Source: Caprimulgus europaeus (taxonomy: Eukaryota; Chordata; Aves; Caprimulgiformes; Caprimulgidae). From it: a stretch of 64,000 bases of DNA. Positions 25,461-37,240 of the stretch are shown piece after piece; positions within the stretch are counted from its first letter, which is position 1, and the number at the start of each line of letters is the position of its first letter. The DNA is taken from NCBI GenBank assembly GCA_907165065.1, contig OU015541.1:11275001-11339000 (forward strand). The letters run 5' to 3'. The translations under genes were made by a program, and so were the position numbers. Below the pieces are notes generated by a model. It was given only the letters and a program-made list of their open reading frames with translations. It was not told the DNA's origin and searched no databases.

Positions 25461-28400
25461 AACTATACCTTTCATGACAAGGCTCTTTTGCCACAGATAT
25501 GTGGTTTTACTTGCCAATATTTGATTTATGCTTGTAGCTGAAATTAAACAAAATATTTTGGCTTTCAGCAGAATAGATCTTCACTACTTTAAGATGCAAA
25601 TTTTGTTGTGAAAACTCACTGTTTTCCAGGGCTTTTCCTATGTCCTAGTTCCCAACCTTGGCTGTCAATTCACTTATCATTCAGCTGTGTGATTTAAAAA
25701 AAATATTTTCTCCATAAGGAGACTGGGACCTGGGCAATCACCACCAGCAACTTTCAAGCTGCATCATTTTTGCAGGTAAGGAGTTGCTGGTAGTGTTTGA
25801 ACAGTGGGGGGGTGGAGGGGGAAGCCCTATCCAGAGCCTCAGGGCAGGACCATGTGCCAGCAGGTCCCTCCATGGACCTGGCTCCATCCCAGCTTCTCCA
25901 GCAGATCCCTGGAGCAGCACAGCCCAGCTCAGCACAAGGAGCCAGGCTGATGGAGAAACTTGCCCTTTCTAGGCAGGTTTCTGCCAAAAAAAGGAGATTC
26001 TTTTGGTGCCACCCAGCCAGTGATGGGATGGGGTCCATCCAGCTCCAAGCACTGGTCAGTCCCACTAATGATTAACTCTGATTTTTCCTGCCAACTCTTT
26101 TCTACACCCACCCTCATCTGTTAAGGCTTTGGGGTTGTTTTTGTCTTTTCCAGCTTGAGGAAGCCGAGGGGGAGGGAAGGGGGACAAGGAAACCCTCTGC
26201 TGAAAGACAAAGCGGACACAGAGAAGGCCATCCCTGGGCAGAGGAGATGAAAGGGCCCCGTTATTTGACAATAAGGGTGTGTGGGTGTCTCTCATCAAAC
26301 TCCCTGACACCCAGTGCTGAGCCACACGAAATGCTGGGGAGGGGGCTCGGCAAAGATAAAAGCAGCCGTGGCCCCAAGGGCCCCACTGGCTGCTTGGCTG
26401 CCGTGTCTGGTGAATCAAAGGCAGGTGAGGACGGGCAGACACACCTCCCCATGCTGCTCTGCTCAGGTTTTGCTCCTCATTTCTCCTTCCCCTTGTAGTC
26501 ACCAGGGGAGGAAAGAAGAGTCACAGGCACCTACTTGGCATCAGCTCTGGCTGCTCCACCCAAACCTTTGCAGCCTTCCCAGATATGTCCTTCAAAGAGA
26601 AATCTCTGCTGTATCTTCTTTGAAATAGAGAAGATGGCATTTAACATCTTGGTACATGAGACAAGAGTGAAATCTTTTCAATTGCTGGTTCTTGGCAGCA
26701 TAACTCCTTTGTTTCGCTCAATGACTTTAAACATGGACCTGAACACCTTAACCTATGTAGGCAAGAGTGCATGTATGTGGAAGAAGGTGAGGCACTCATA
26801 TTTAATTGCTACTAGAGACTTTCCTGCATCTTCACAGACATTTCCTGACTGTAAATGCACACACACACACACAAACACATCCCAGAAACAGCACCAGAGG
26901 ATGAGACCACTCTGGAATTGCTTATGTGCAACAAAAATCCAAACAACAACAAAAAAAAAATCAAGGTGTTTTGTCCTGGTTTTTTGTGCAGAAGAAAAGG
27001 TCGGGGTGCTGACTAACAGACTGTTTTAGGACAAAACTGATGCCATCAGGAGTGGGTTTCACCCTCCCTTATTCTATTCCCTCCTTTCTCCCACCTTCAC
27101 CTAAATACAAAATAACCTGCAATCCAATTAGTGCTGAGTGTGTACGAAGCAATCACATTTAATAAACAGAGCTGGTAGGTTTTCAAAACAACAGTCTTGT
27201 CCATGACCTTTTCTTAATTTCATTGGATGTAATCTGAAATTCCGTTGTTTTTTTGTTTATTTACACTTGTAGTTTAATTAGAATCAGTTGTTTTACCATT
27301 GCCTACCTGCTCGTAGGCATGTAGGGGAGTGCTCACACCCCAGTGCTGCTCCACAATTTCTCTGCTATCCCCAGGAGTTGCTGCACTGAACTTCTTTTGT
27401 GCACGCCCTCAGCAGATTAATGATGACAGTGTCAGTGTGTGCGTGCGTGAATAACATGCCCTGGTAACAAATCAGGGACACAGAGAGGGATTTGTGTCTT
27501 TTAAATGGGTTTGGGACAGTAGCATCTAGCTTTTTTTTTGCTTTTTTTTTTTCAGTTTAAGTTCTGATTTGTTCTTCTTCCACAGCCATCACTTCATTTC
27601 ATTGGAGGAGGTGCCATAGAAAGCTCTCTCTGTACTGTACAAAGAGGATTGATCCCCTCTGAACCCTCTTTTTAATTCTTTGAGAGTAGACAAAGCAGAA
27701 AAGACCTGACAGAAGCAGCGTGAACAGTAAGTGGCGTTTTCCAGAGTTGATGGTGAAAAACAGGAAGTTTTTGGCTGGGGTGTGGGGTAGGAGAAAAGGG
27801 AAGGGGGCTTTGGAAAGGGGCTGGAGAGAGGTTTTTGTCTGGAGTCTTTAAGAGATAGAAAGCAGAATTAAATATCAGCTCCTGACATGCTGGGTCCAGT
27901 GGTTAAATCCATCATGTTTGGGGAATCTTTGATTCTGGTGTTTCTAGGAGGCACAAACACATACCAATCAGTAGATATAAGGGCAGGCAGGTCACAAAGA
28001 GCCCCAGCAAGCACCCAGGTGCTTTGGTTGCTCCATACCCCCATCACACCAGTACTGTGTGAGAATCATGATGTCTCATGAGCACACCTGACAGATTGGA
28101 AAAGGGTGGCAAAAGTGACACTAAGGAACTGAGTGGCAGTCTGCTAGACTGACATCCGTGTTTTCCACATTGGGGAAAGCACTTGCCATTCAGGGAAGAT
28201 TCTAGGTGAAAATTTAGGATACTTCTGAGCGAATGGTTCAATGAATTATTTGTGGAGCACCAAGTAAGACTGATGCCCTAAATGTCCTGCTTGCTCTCCC
28301 ACTTTCTTGAATAACAGTTCCAGGTTATGCTGCTTTTGGTGGCAAAAGTAGCATAAGAAATTCTCACCTTCTGCTCATTTCCCCCAGCTCTCAGATTGCC

Positions 28401-28654
28401 TCTCCTTTCATCTGCCCAGGTTCAAAATAACTCCCTCCCACCTGCAAAAATAACCAAAAGTCAGGTAGAGATTGGCAAGACTCGCTGAAACTGGCTCCTC
28501 TACCAGAGGCAGCGTGGCACAGACCTGCAGGGTCCTTACCTCATGTCATCCTTGTGCCAGACTTCCCAAATGACCCAAAATGCACCTGAGGTGGCTTTGA
28601 AGTTTGCCTACCATTGACTGCCTGCAGTGCTGCCCTTCCTTTGGATTTATGAGT
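25461..28654. other. non-coding block with modest GC-rich part
   Basis: The segment 25.75-26.55 kb is GC-richer, with competing open frames on both strands (up to 145 codons on minus at 26065-26502), none with a recognisable domain. A 164-codon plus frame at 26535-27029 also lacks any domain. A (CA)n tract sits at 26858-26880. A patch at 27100-27300 (atccaattagtgctgag, tagtttaattagaatcag) is a weak enhancer-like candidate. Nothing else is recognised. Confidence 0.5.
26858..26880. repeat. (CA)n microsatellite
   Basis: About ten CA units with one interruption, directly visible. Confidence 0.92.
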
Positions 28655-29000
28655 GAGGGGAGCACGTGGAACCAAGTTTAAGAGTTGGCGGTTTAATTTG
28701 TTTATCAGAGGCCAAAATAAGCAAATAAAAACTGCCACACAAAATGAACCAGAATTGGAATTGGCTAAACACTTTCCCGTGAAATGGATTTTAGAAGTGA
28801 CTCTTGAACTCTCCAGTAGAAAGACAGATTCATTTTCAATGGAGTTTGATCTTGCTCTTCAGCTTCATTTGTAAGACCAATTACAGAGCATTTTGTACAA
28901 CAATTACGGGCATTAAAACCACTCTGTTCCATTTGATGAATTTTAATAGTAATTGAACAGAAGAACCCATCAACTGAAAGATTGTCCAATCAAGTATGCC
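28655..29000. promoter_or_regulatory. candidate conserved non-coding element
   Basis: About 340 bp of unique sequence with ggcggtttaatttg, gttctgtccc-free AT-rich context, tttgtaagaccaattac, caattacgggc, gcattaaaacc, gatgaattttaatag and gtaattgaac. Few CpGs but well-preserved TAAT cores and no coding frame. Composition suits a constrained regulatory block; unproven. Confidence 0.4.
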
Positions 29001-30716
29001 CACACACTGAACTGTAATTTCCACTCCACAAATGTGCAATGCCATTTGAAACTACCAAAATGTCCTCTCCCCACCAACACCCAAGCAGATTCTTGAGGGT
29101 TTGTTCCAAAACAACTTTATTTCTTGAGGCTTTAAGTACACAGGAAACACACTGACCATGCTCCTCTGTACAACTTTGTCCTACAAAGCTCTCTGGAGTT
29201 CATTCTGGGATGGGGCATTCACAGAGTCCTGGTGACCACAAGTATTTACTGGGAAGCACCCTACAAATCACCCTAAAAATGCCCCTCTTTGTGAAGAAAG
29301 GCATTTTTGGAAGATTCCCTCCAAGGGACTTTGTAAGAGATGTTAAGAGAGTGGCTGCTTTGTGTTGTTATAGGAAATGGAGTCCATCACCTGAACTCTG
29401 GATCTGGTGTTTACATTTGGGACTGGTTCAACTTCTTCCCTTGCAAAGAAAGAATGCGCAGAATGGTGGGTTGAAGAAATATAGACCTGAAACAGATCAT
29501 TTGGTTGTGAATACAGGCCCCTCACAGACACTGAAGAATAGACATTTGAGCTAGAAGAGTCCATATATATCCCTTTCACGTGGTCTCCACAGGCCACAAG
29601 CCCTAAAGTGCCTGTAACTCGGGTTACGAGTCCAAAAGCCCCCAAAGCCATGCAGTATGGCAGAGCAAAGAGGAGATCAAACACATCCCCAGTGCCCTGG
29701 GTCTCTGAAGAATGCTCATGCACCTCTTAATCTTGGTTGTGAACATATTGTTGTTATTTTTTCCTACAAAACTTGCACTTTCTGTCTGGGGTGGGCCTGT
29801 GCCGTACTGAAAATTCCTCGAGGGAAATTGTGTCCTTCATTGGATTTGCTGGAAATTAGAAGAACAAACGAACTATTTTGATGAACTTGCTCTCAATGGG
29901 ATTTCCAAGTTAGCTTGGGAAACAAAAAGAGATTGCTATAGTTTAGATCAGTGGGAGATAAGCGTCCAACCGTCAGAGCCTTCCTTTGAAGTGGGTTTCC
30001 CCTTGCCAGTGGTTGCTACAACTTTAAGTTCAATTTAAAGACCAAAGATGAAGTCTTGGCCTTACTGAAGTCAATAAGAGTTTTATCACTGACAACTCAG
30101 AGGCCAGAATTTCACTCAAGATGTTTGTACAGGCACTAACTCCAGCATCTGTTGAGAGCTGCATGAAATATTTATGTTGAAGAGTGAAACTGTAGTGTTT
30201 TCTTGCATCGCATTATGAACACAAAAATGACCCCATCTCACTGGAAAATCACCACTCTTCTCTGAAAAGGGTATAGTTTCAGTTGAGAGATACCTTATCC
30301 CAGTGTGATTAAATGAAGAGCTGCATTGTGTGATTTAAAAATAATCACTATAAATTTTCTTCATGGGATATATCTAATTTTTTCCTCTTAGTTTCCATTT
30401 TTGTTTAGGACAGGGGAAAAATGAACAGTGGAGTTTTTCCTAGAAATATGAAGATTTATTTCCTTCCCAACTAAAATTTCAATCTGTGGTTCCTTATATT
30501 TAAAACTATTTGAAAAACCCTGGCTTTGAAAGCCCAGGAATGCAGCTTCTACTGAAGGTACTGAAGGTTGCATGTTCTGTGCATTGTGTGAGTCAATGAG
30601 TGAGGGGTGCAACGGTCTACATAAAAAGCAAAGCATTTTAAAAAGATCTGAAGAGTCCCTCAGTCTAGTAACAAACCTATCCACATTTCTGAAATGTGGG
30701 CAAACACATATCTGGC
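29001..30716. other. non-coding block, nothing recognised
   Basis: Unique sequence. Open frames on both strands near 29.2-29.7 kb (114 and 126 codons) overlap and match no known family. No repeat family or regulatory cluster stands out. Confidence 0.6.
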
Positions 30717-30812
30717 ATATATATATATATATTTATATTTATATTTATATTTATATTTATATTTATATTTATATTTATATTTATATTTATATTTATATTT
30801 ATATTTATATTT
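30717..30812. repeat. (AT)n followed by (TTTATA)n array
   Basis: An (AT)n run of about 15 bp (30717-30731) passes into about 13 perfect copies of the hexamer TTTATA up to 30812. The junction suggests the hexamer arose from the dinucleotide tract. Because six is a multiple of three the array stays open in several frames, encoding spurious Tyr-Leu, Tyr-Ile or Tyr-Lys runs. Confidence 0.98.
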
Positions 30813-31184
30813 TAAGGCTTCTTCCCCTCTTTTCTCCCAGATGGAGACAAGATCCAAACAAGTGAGATCTGGGGAGAGGAGAAAGGTGGCAGGGGCTGGG
30901 GGAGGATAAATGGGGAGACACTCTCAGGGATTCATTTTGAAAAAAAGCATGCAAATAAAAGATTCTTTCCTCTCCTCTCTTGGTCCCTCCTCCCCCCTTT
31001 CAAATATCGTCTTTTATTTGTTTCATTTTATGCATTTTAGCATTTCAGTCACCTGCTGCTACGTTGGGTATTTTTCACCCTTCACACACCATCACATACT
31101 GCCTGCTTTTTTTCTGACCACACTTTGTGTTGTAATAATTATAATAAAAAAAATGGGCCTGATTTTAATTTGTGTAATGTTTTT
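30813..31184. other. non-coding interval
   Basis: Pyrimidine-rich and T-rich unique sequence between the hexamer array and the next candidate block. Contains cctcctccccccttt near 30987 and A/T homopolymers. No gene or repeat family recognised. Confidence 0.55.
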
Positions 31185-31385
31185 GTTAAAAAAAAATAAA
31201 AACTCAACAGCCTAATTAGGAAACCCGTTAAATGGCTGCAATTCAAATATAATTCTATTAAATTCTCCCTGTAAAGTTAATGTTACAGACTTTTTAACAG
31301 ATGTTTTAATTAGACATTGTTATTAAAGGGAATACTGTAGAAATTAAAAGCAGGCCCTAAATGTGTTAACAAAGACACTTTTCTT
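31185..31385. promoter_or_regulatory. candidate conserved non-coding element
   Basis: A 200-bp AT-rich block with cctaattagg, cccgttaaatggc, ctattaaattc, gttaatgttacag, gttttaattagac, attgttattaaagg and gtgttaacaaag. The palindromic cctaattagg (31212-31221) is a textbook homeodomain-dimer-like site. No coding frame. Enhancer-like by composition. Confidence 0.43.
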
Positions 31386-33850
31386 GCATGGCATTGATGG
31401 TGGCAGAAACATTAGCAAAGAGATTTTGGCAGAGGGTCATGGAGAAAAAAAAAGAAAGAAAGAAATGTGTTAAAGGGAAGAAAATGCACAAAGAGATGTG
31501 CACTGCTCAGCTACTATGAGATAGGGGTTCATTTCACACCCAGTACCACCTCGGGCCATTGCCTGAGCTGGAAAGGAGGTGGGGGAGATGCTTCAGCAAA
31601 GTGTTAATGGTGCCATTTGAGGAGCACCATTACCAACACAGGCACTAACTGGGGAGGGGGATTTGGTTGCAAGACACTTGCAGCTTCAAGGATTTCCAGG
31701 GAAGCATCAGTGTTGCCAGTTTTTGAGGTTTCATCTGCTGCCTCTGTGTTTTGGGTTGTGTTCTAACTATGACTTTTGGAATCAGGCAATGGCATGGGGA
31801 TCGTATTTTTGCATGATGGGTTTGCCCTGAGCTCTTCTGACTGCAGAGGCCAGCTGGGACATGTGTGTGCTGCAGGGTTGGAAAGGAGAGAATAAAAAAA
31901 ACCCCAGAACTGTATTTTTGGGGAAGAAAATTTAAGCAAACTGCATGGTGTTTTGGGTCCTGGAGAGACATTTTATGAGATTTGTAATACTGGGACCAAA
32001 TTGCAGGTGAAAAAGGTGACGTATTGGTCAGGCTTCACAAGTCCTTTTCTGCTTGGGGTTGAGGTGTGCCAGCGTGACAGGTCTCCACTTCTACTGAGCC
32101 AGGCCACCAAGAAGCCTGCCCAAGGCCAACAAGAGCAGTCTGTTACTTCATCTAATACTGATGGCTGCTGCAAGGCAATGTCATTTCACAGGACTGCTGC
32201 CCCAATGTGACCATCAGTTCTCCCTGGGTGCCCTTGGGTGCCATTGTCTATGATTGAAGCCCTTCCAGAGGGTGATTCAAAGCAGAAATCAGTAGACTCG
32301 ATCAGTGAGGGAGTATAACTGAAATGTAGACAGTTGCATACCTTTGTGTTGGGTGCTGTGAATACTTACATCAGTCTGGAGATTGTTGGTTTGGACGACA
32401 GGAAAAAGGGAGGGCATATGGTCCTCAGGAGGCTGCTTGACTTGATGTCTCTGTTCCAAGGAAGGATCAGCTCTAACTAAAACATCCTAATAAACATACA
32501 TCCAGCCAACTCTGTTATGTCACTTCAGCTACACACTGTTTCTGATGTATTTATCTAGTTAATGCTAGACCTTAGCTCCTTTTCCTGTAGGCACCTCCCA
32601 CTCTTCATCTTCACAGCTCTTGAAGGAGTTGAGGACAGCAGTTGACACTGGAGGAGACAGAATTTTTGCAAAGTTTTTCACAGGGACTTTGCTTTTGTTC
32701 TTGTTTATTCACATGGGAATATAAACTGCATTTATCTTTAAATATCTATTTTATCTCAGTGCAGTGGAAAATTATACATCCCAGGGTTCATTTTCTTGCA
32801 AAGTGAGCTCCATGCTGCCCAGCACGTGTGAAATGGTAACAGGGTTAAACCTGGGCTCTTCTGAGCAGTTTGGTGAATAATGCAAGGAGGCAATACTGAC
32901 ATAACAATTTACAATGCCATCAAGGGTTTTAGGGCACCATAGCCCTAAAGACAGACCTTGGCTATGATGCCACCACCAGCCCAAGGTGGCTCTTTAGGGT
33001 TTTTAGGAGGAGAAACTTCTTACTAGCTGAATCAATGGATCTGACATTCTAAGGGCTTTCCCCCCCCAGCCCCTTCCCGTTGTTTCTGATAGATGATGCT
33101 GGCATTGCATCTCTGAGTTAGAAAATGACAGCTGCTCCTACCAGCAATAGATGTGCTCTTTGGAGCACGTGGTAGATGAGATGGGAAAGCTGTTGAAGTA
33201 CCGTGACATTGGCCAAGAAGAGAGGAAAATACCAGAGGAGAAATCTCTTGAGAACTGCAGAACAGCTTCATGCTGCTCTATTAATTAGCATTAGACAATG
33301 GGGTAGGGGTGCCGACTGGTAGAAGAGCTGGCAAAGCTGCATGAGATAGGATAAACAATTCAAAGTGATCTAAACCCTCTGATTTCTTCTCTCAGTGAGA
33401 GGAACAACTTCCTCCTAAAACACTAGGAGAAAATCTGATAATCACAGCTCTGAACATTTTATCCCTGTCATCAAAAGCTCTGTTATTGCCCACTCTGGGA
33501 AGAAGAATATGAGCCTAGAGAGAAAAAACACCTGGAAAATCACGTTAAAAGTGGTGTTACCATTGACAGTAGTGAAAAGTGTCAACTCTTGTTCCTTCTT
33601 CTATCCATAGACTTCATTCTTTCAGCCATATCAACCTATTTATAGACTGGAGACAGGCCAGACCCAGAGCAGGACTCCCTCAGAGCTCGGAGGTGTTTGA
33701 ACCTGGCTGGTGACATTGTCAGTGACTCCTGCAAACATCTAAGCATCTGCACAACTGGGGTTTTGCACACTCTTGTATGTTTTCAAGCTTTGTTTACAAT
33801 ATATTCTTCTTTGTTACTCTTTCCACTTAGAGGCCTTTAGCTTAAATCAG
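31386..33850. other. non-coding block, nothing recognised
   Basis: Unique sequence with a short GAAA-rich tract near 31444-31465 and a C-run (nine) near 33061. Frames of 70-110 codons on both strands show no domain. No repeat family recognised. Confidence 0.55.
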
Positions 33851-34118
33851 TGCAGTAACCAAATTAATGCAAGTATTCAAATTTTAATGGCCTTCTGAGT
33901 AAAGCAAACTGGAAAATCATTCCTGTGCAGCCATAAGTGTTAAAAAGAGAGGGGCAAAACCCCACTAACAGAGACAACTGGCTAATTAAATGATGTGAAA
34001 CCAATGTAAAAAAAGCAGAACCTAGAAAACAAGTGAAAACCCGTACAGCATTTACTTCCAAAAAGGTAAAGTTTTCCCAATTAAAGCCATTCTAAAAACT
34101 TCAGTTAATTATGTAGGT
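33851..34118. promoter_or_regulatory. possible conserved non-coding element
   Basis: AT-rich unique sequence with accaaattaatgc, attttaatggcc, tggctaattaaatg and cagttaattatg. No repeat or coding signal. Weak candidate by TAAT-core density; it runs directly into a pyrimidine tract. Confidence 0.32.
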
Positions 34119-34175
34119 TTTCTTCTCTCTCTCTCTCTGCTCCTCCCCCTCGCCTTTCCCTCTCTCTCTCTTTTA
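34119..34175. repeat. (CT)n polypyrimidine tract
   Basis: About 57 bp of almost pure pyrimidine with two (CT)n runs joined by a C-rich linker holding one CpG and a few purines (gctcctccccctcgcc). Confidence 0.9.
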
Positions 34176-36072
34176 TTAAAGTCCATCAGGGCTCGTGATG
34201 TGTGGGAAAACTGCTAACATTTGCAAATTGCTGCTTTATGATAAATGAATTGTGGAAACTCAGCCCCTTGGTTGGGGCCTGGATAGATTGCAAAGCACCA
34301 GCATCTCCGGCTGCTGCAGCCCTGACCCTGACTTTACACCCATTGATCACAACTGGTGCATAGCCATGACCACCAAATGCAGACACTGTAGCTGGGGGAC
34401 TTGCTTTTCCCATAGTATTTCATCATCGTTCCACACCGCGAGCCCCACTGTAACCTTTGGCACGCCGTCCTGTAAGACTAATACCTGCAGGAGATTTCCT
34501 CTTGCCCCAGTAATCACTGCTTCAACTGCTCCATCTTTAAAAAACCCTTAGTCATTAACTCAGCTTTGATTTTCGAAAAATATTCATTGATTTCAATAAC
34601 ACTGGGAAGGGAAGGAAGGGCTGAGCATGTTGGAAAACCAAGCCCTAAATAATTTTAACATCATTCCAGCTATAACTTTCTATAGCTTCTTCTAACACTT
34701 TCATTTTAGAGAGAAATTTGCAGCCTCTTCTCTGGATGTGAATCCCAGCGGTCCTCGAGGATGTAATAGGAAAGAAAGAAAGAAAAGTACATTTAAGGAT
34801 ATCCTGGGAGTGACGTGTGCTCCTACAATTGCTCTTGGTTATCACTGCATGCTTAAAGTGCTCCACCAGCTCAAGGCACAGTCAGGCTGGGGATTGCACA
34901 AATATGTCAGGGCAACCCTCTGCCCTACAGGAGGGAGTTGGGCAAAGTCAGTCCGGGAAACGGCAGACACGATGCAGCCTCGTGCCAAGTGAGGCTGGTA
35001 AAGGGCAGGAGGTGCTGGTGGCTACCTTGGCTGGTGCTGCCAAACGAGATGTTATCTCCACGCAAAGTTGCAGAGTGAATTTTGTGTTGGCTTTAGGGAC
35101 TATTTATGGTTTCAGGGCAAACATAACCGAAAGGAACGCAGAGCTCGGCAGCTGCTCGGCAGCTGAGACTCCGGTGCAGGGAAATTGTTTCCATTCACAC
35201 TTCTGAGTCGCAGGCAGGTCCTGATCCTGATTTAATGAAAACAATTCCTCGAAAGTCAAGTGCATTTTTCTGACTGGCACATGGATGTGCTATTTTATCT
35301 GCAGAGTCTGAGAGATAATGCTGAGTATATGTAAGTGTGCACACGTGTGTCAGCTCATACACACACATGCACACACGGAGAGAAGAGGGACTTATGTCAG
35401 ATGTGAAACCCACCATCCATGAAAAAGTCTGGCTAAGAGATGATAGTGCCCCAAAGAGACACAGGGTAATGAAGTTATAAAGAGCTGGGAAATGTTTGGA
35501 TTACTTTATTATAGTGTATTGAAGAGATCTTGTGAGCTAGTGCTCTAAGGGTTGTATTCAATAAAAAAATAATACCTCTGGTTCCCACACATGGCCACTG
35601 AAGTACCAAAAAATCAATTTCAGTCATTGAATTGGGCCCTAAGGTGCAGCAAAATGGGTAAGGTTCACAATAGCACAGTAAGGAAAGATGTACAGTCTGG
35701 CTGAGGAACATTTCCCCGTTTCACTTCTAGTTTTGCTCCACACAGCAGCAGGACTGATGGAACAACCCTCAGCTGCCCCAGAGGTTGCTCGTGGGCCCTG
35801 CTGACACCCCAGCCTCATGAGGAAAGCCTTGTGCCTTCTCCCCAGTGCCAAAACTCACTCAAAACTGATGAATCTTATTGAAAAGCAGCAGGGTACATGC
35901 AATGGGCAAGCTGTGATGCTGTGGTTGTGCTTTGGGAGGCTGCAAAGGCAGCTTGATATAACCACTGGAGTGGGATGCCTCCAGAAATGTGGTTCCCTGC
36001 TGACTCAGTCTGAGCTCAGTTTGGGGAGGTAACACCTTAAATATGTCTTTAACCAACATGGGAACTGAGGTG
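34176..36072. other. non-coding block with local CpG patches
   Basis: Unique sequence. CpGs cluster modestly at 34430-34470 (caccgcgagc, cacgccgtcc) and 35125-35175. The latter contains a perfect 11-bp tandem duplication with paired E-boxes (35144-35165). A short AAAG-rich run lies near 34769-34787. No gene or repeat family recognised; competing short frames appear on both strands. Confidence 0.5.
35144..35165. repeat. 11-bp tandem duplication with two CAGCTG E-boxes
   Basis: CTCGGCAGCTG occurs at 35144-35154 and again at 35155-35165 without mismatch. Each copy ends in the E-box CAGCTG, so the two sites are 11 bp apart, about one helical turn. Confidence 0.85.
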
Positions 36073-36198
36073 TAGAGTCACAGAGTCACAGAATGGCCTG
36101 GATTGGAAAAGACTTTTGAGATCATTGAGTCCAATCATCAACCCAACACTGACAAGTCTCCGACTAACCCATGTCCCTCAGCACTGTGTCTACACGCA
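36073..36198 (-). mobile_element. CR1 LINE 3' tail fragment
   Basis: The order cacagagtcacagaatggcc, ggattggaaaagac, gagatcattgagtccaa and catgtccctcagcac is the reverse complement of an avian CR1 3' end with its 8-bp tail repeats at the left. About 125 bp remain and the element is cut at its 5' side near tctacacg. The minus strand is therefore the element's sense strand. Alignment to a CR1 library would settle the subfamily. Confidence 0.85.
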
Positions 36199-36399
36199 GG
36201 CAGATGCATCCACAGATGTAAATAATGTGAGGGGATTGGAAACTGGTTTTGAAATCGAATGTGAACAGAAAAATGAAAAGTCTCTGAAGAGAGAAAGGCT
36301 TGGAAGCGCCTGCCAGAACTGACTGGCATTTTCCAGGCAGCTCGTTCGTGAGTTCAGCGCCTGTGTCAGTTCTCTCTTGTCTTTATTAGTGCTCTGAAG

Positions 36400-37240
36400 C
36401 ACAGTGTCTGAAGCAAAAGTTATTGAATTTTCACTAAACCCTTCCTACATGCAAAGGCTTTTTCTACTTTAATGTTCAAAAAAGTCCAAGTCGCAGCCAC
36501 CATCTCTAACATGTGCCCGTATCTTTTCTCATTATAGGCTGAGGTCCAAAACCAATATGAATTAAATAAATATCCCACTGAGAGCTGTACTTTTGAAAAT
36601 GGCCTTATTGCAGTGCAGATGTGCGCTATCTAAAACCAGCTTAAACCTTTTATTTTTTTATATATATATTTAAATTAAGAAAATAAAATAAGATCTAAAT
36701 GTTATCCTGGAAGGAAGTGTATGCACTGGTGGATGTTTGATTTTCATTTTTCTCCCAGCATGCTCTATCCTTTCATCCTATAATGGTTCTTCTCTATTAA
36801 TCCTTCTCAAAACCCACAGGTAGAGATGCTTATTGATAGAAGGCCAACGTGTATCTCGGTTTACGAAGGCATATTAAAGGATACAAGTAACATATTTCTC
36901 TTGATGTCTCCTTATTAATGCAATTCCACTCAGAACATTTTGGCATAAGAGGCATTGCCAGATGGAAGATAAAACTTCACTTTTATGGGTATTTTAAAGA
37001 AGAAAACATTTGGTTTGCATCAGTTCTAAACAAATAATATTTATTGCCCTAATGATTTGTATTTTATAAGCAGGATAACAAAAAGCACTGTCAATTACTT
37101 AGTATTTTAACAAGGCTTTAAAAGAAAAGGTCTGATAACATCAAGTCATTTCAAATGATCAAGTGTTTTTAAAGCTAAACTGTAACAACCCAAAGCGATG
37201 GGTTGTTTACATAATAAAGATAAATAAACACTGACCACAG
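36400..37240. promoter_or_regulatory. candidate conserved non-coding region
   Basis: An AT-rich unique stretch of about 800 bp with tctattaatccttctc, cttattaatgcaattcc, gccctaatgatttg, gtcaattacttag, gataacatcaagtcatttc and an AT run near 36656-36672. CpGs persist (aagtcgcag, gtgcgctatc, ccaacgtg, tctcgg, tttacgaagg). No coding frame until 37146. It may be one long element or several; regulatory role is inferred. Confidence 0.38.

Noticed and set aside
26535-27029. 164-codon plus frame
   Set aside because: No domain, low complexity toward the end where it crosses the (CA)n tract and an A-run, and no recognisable homologue.
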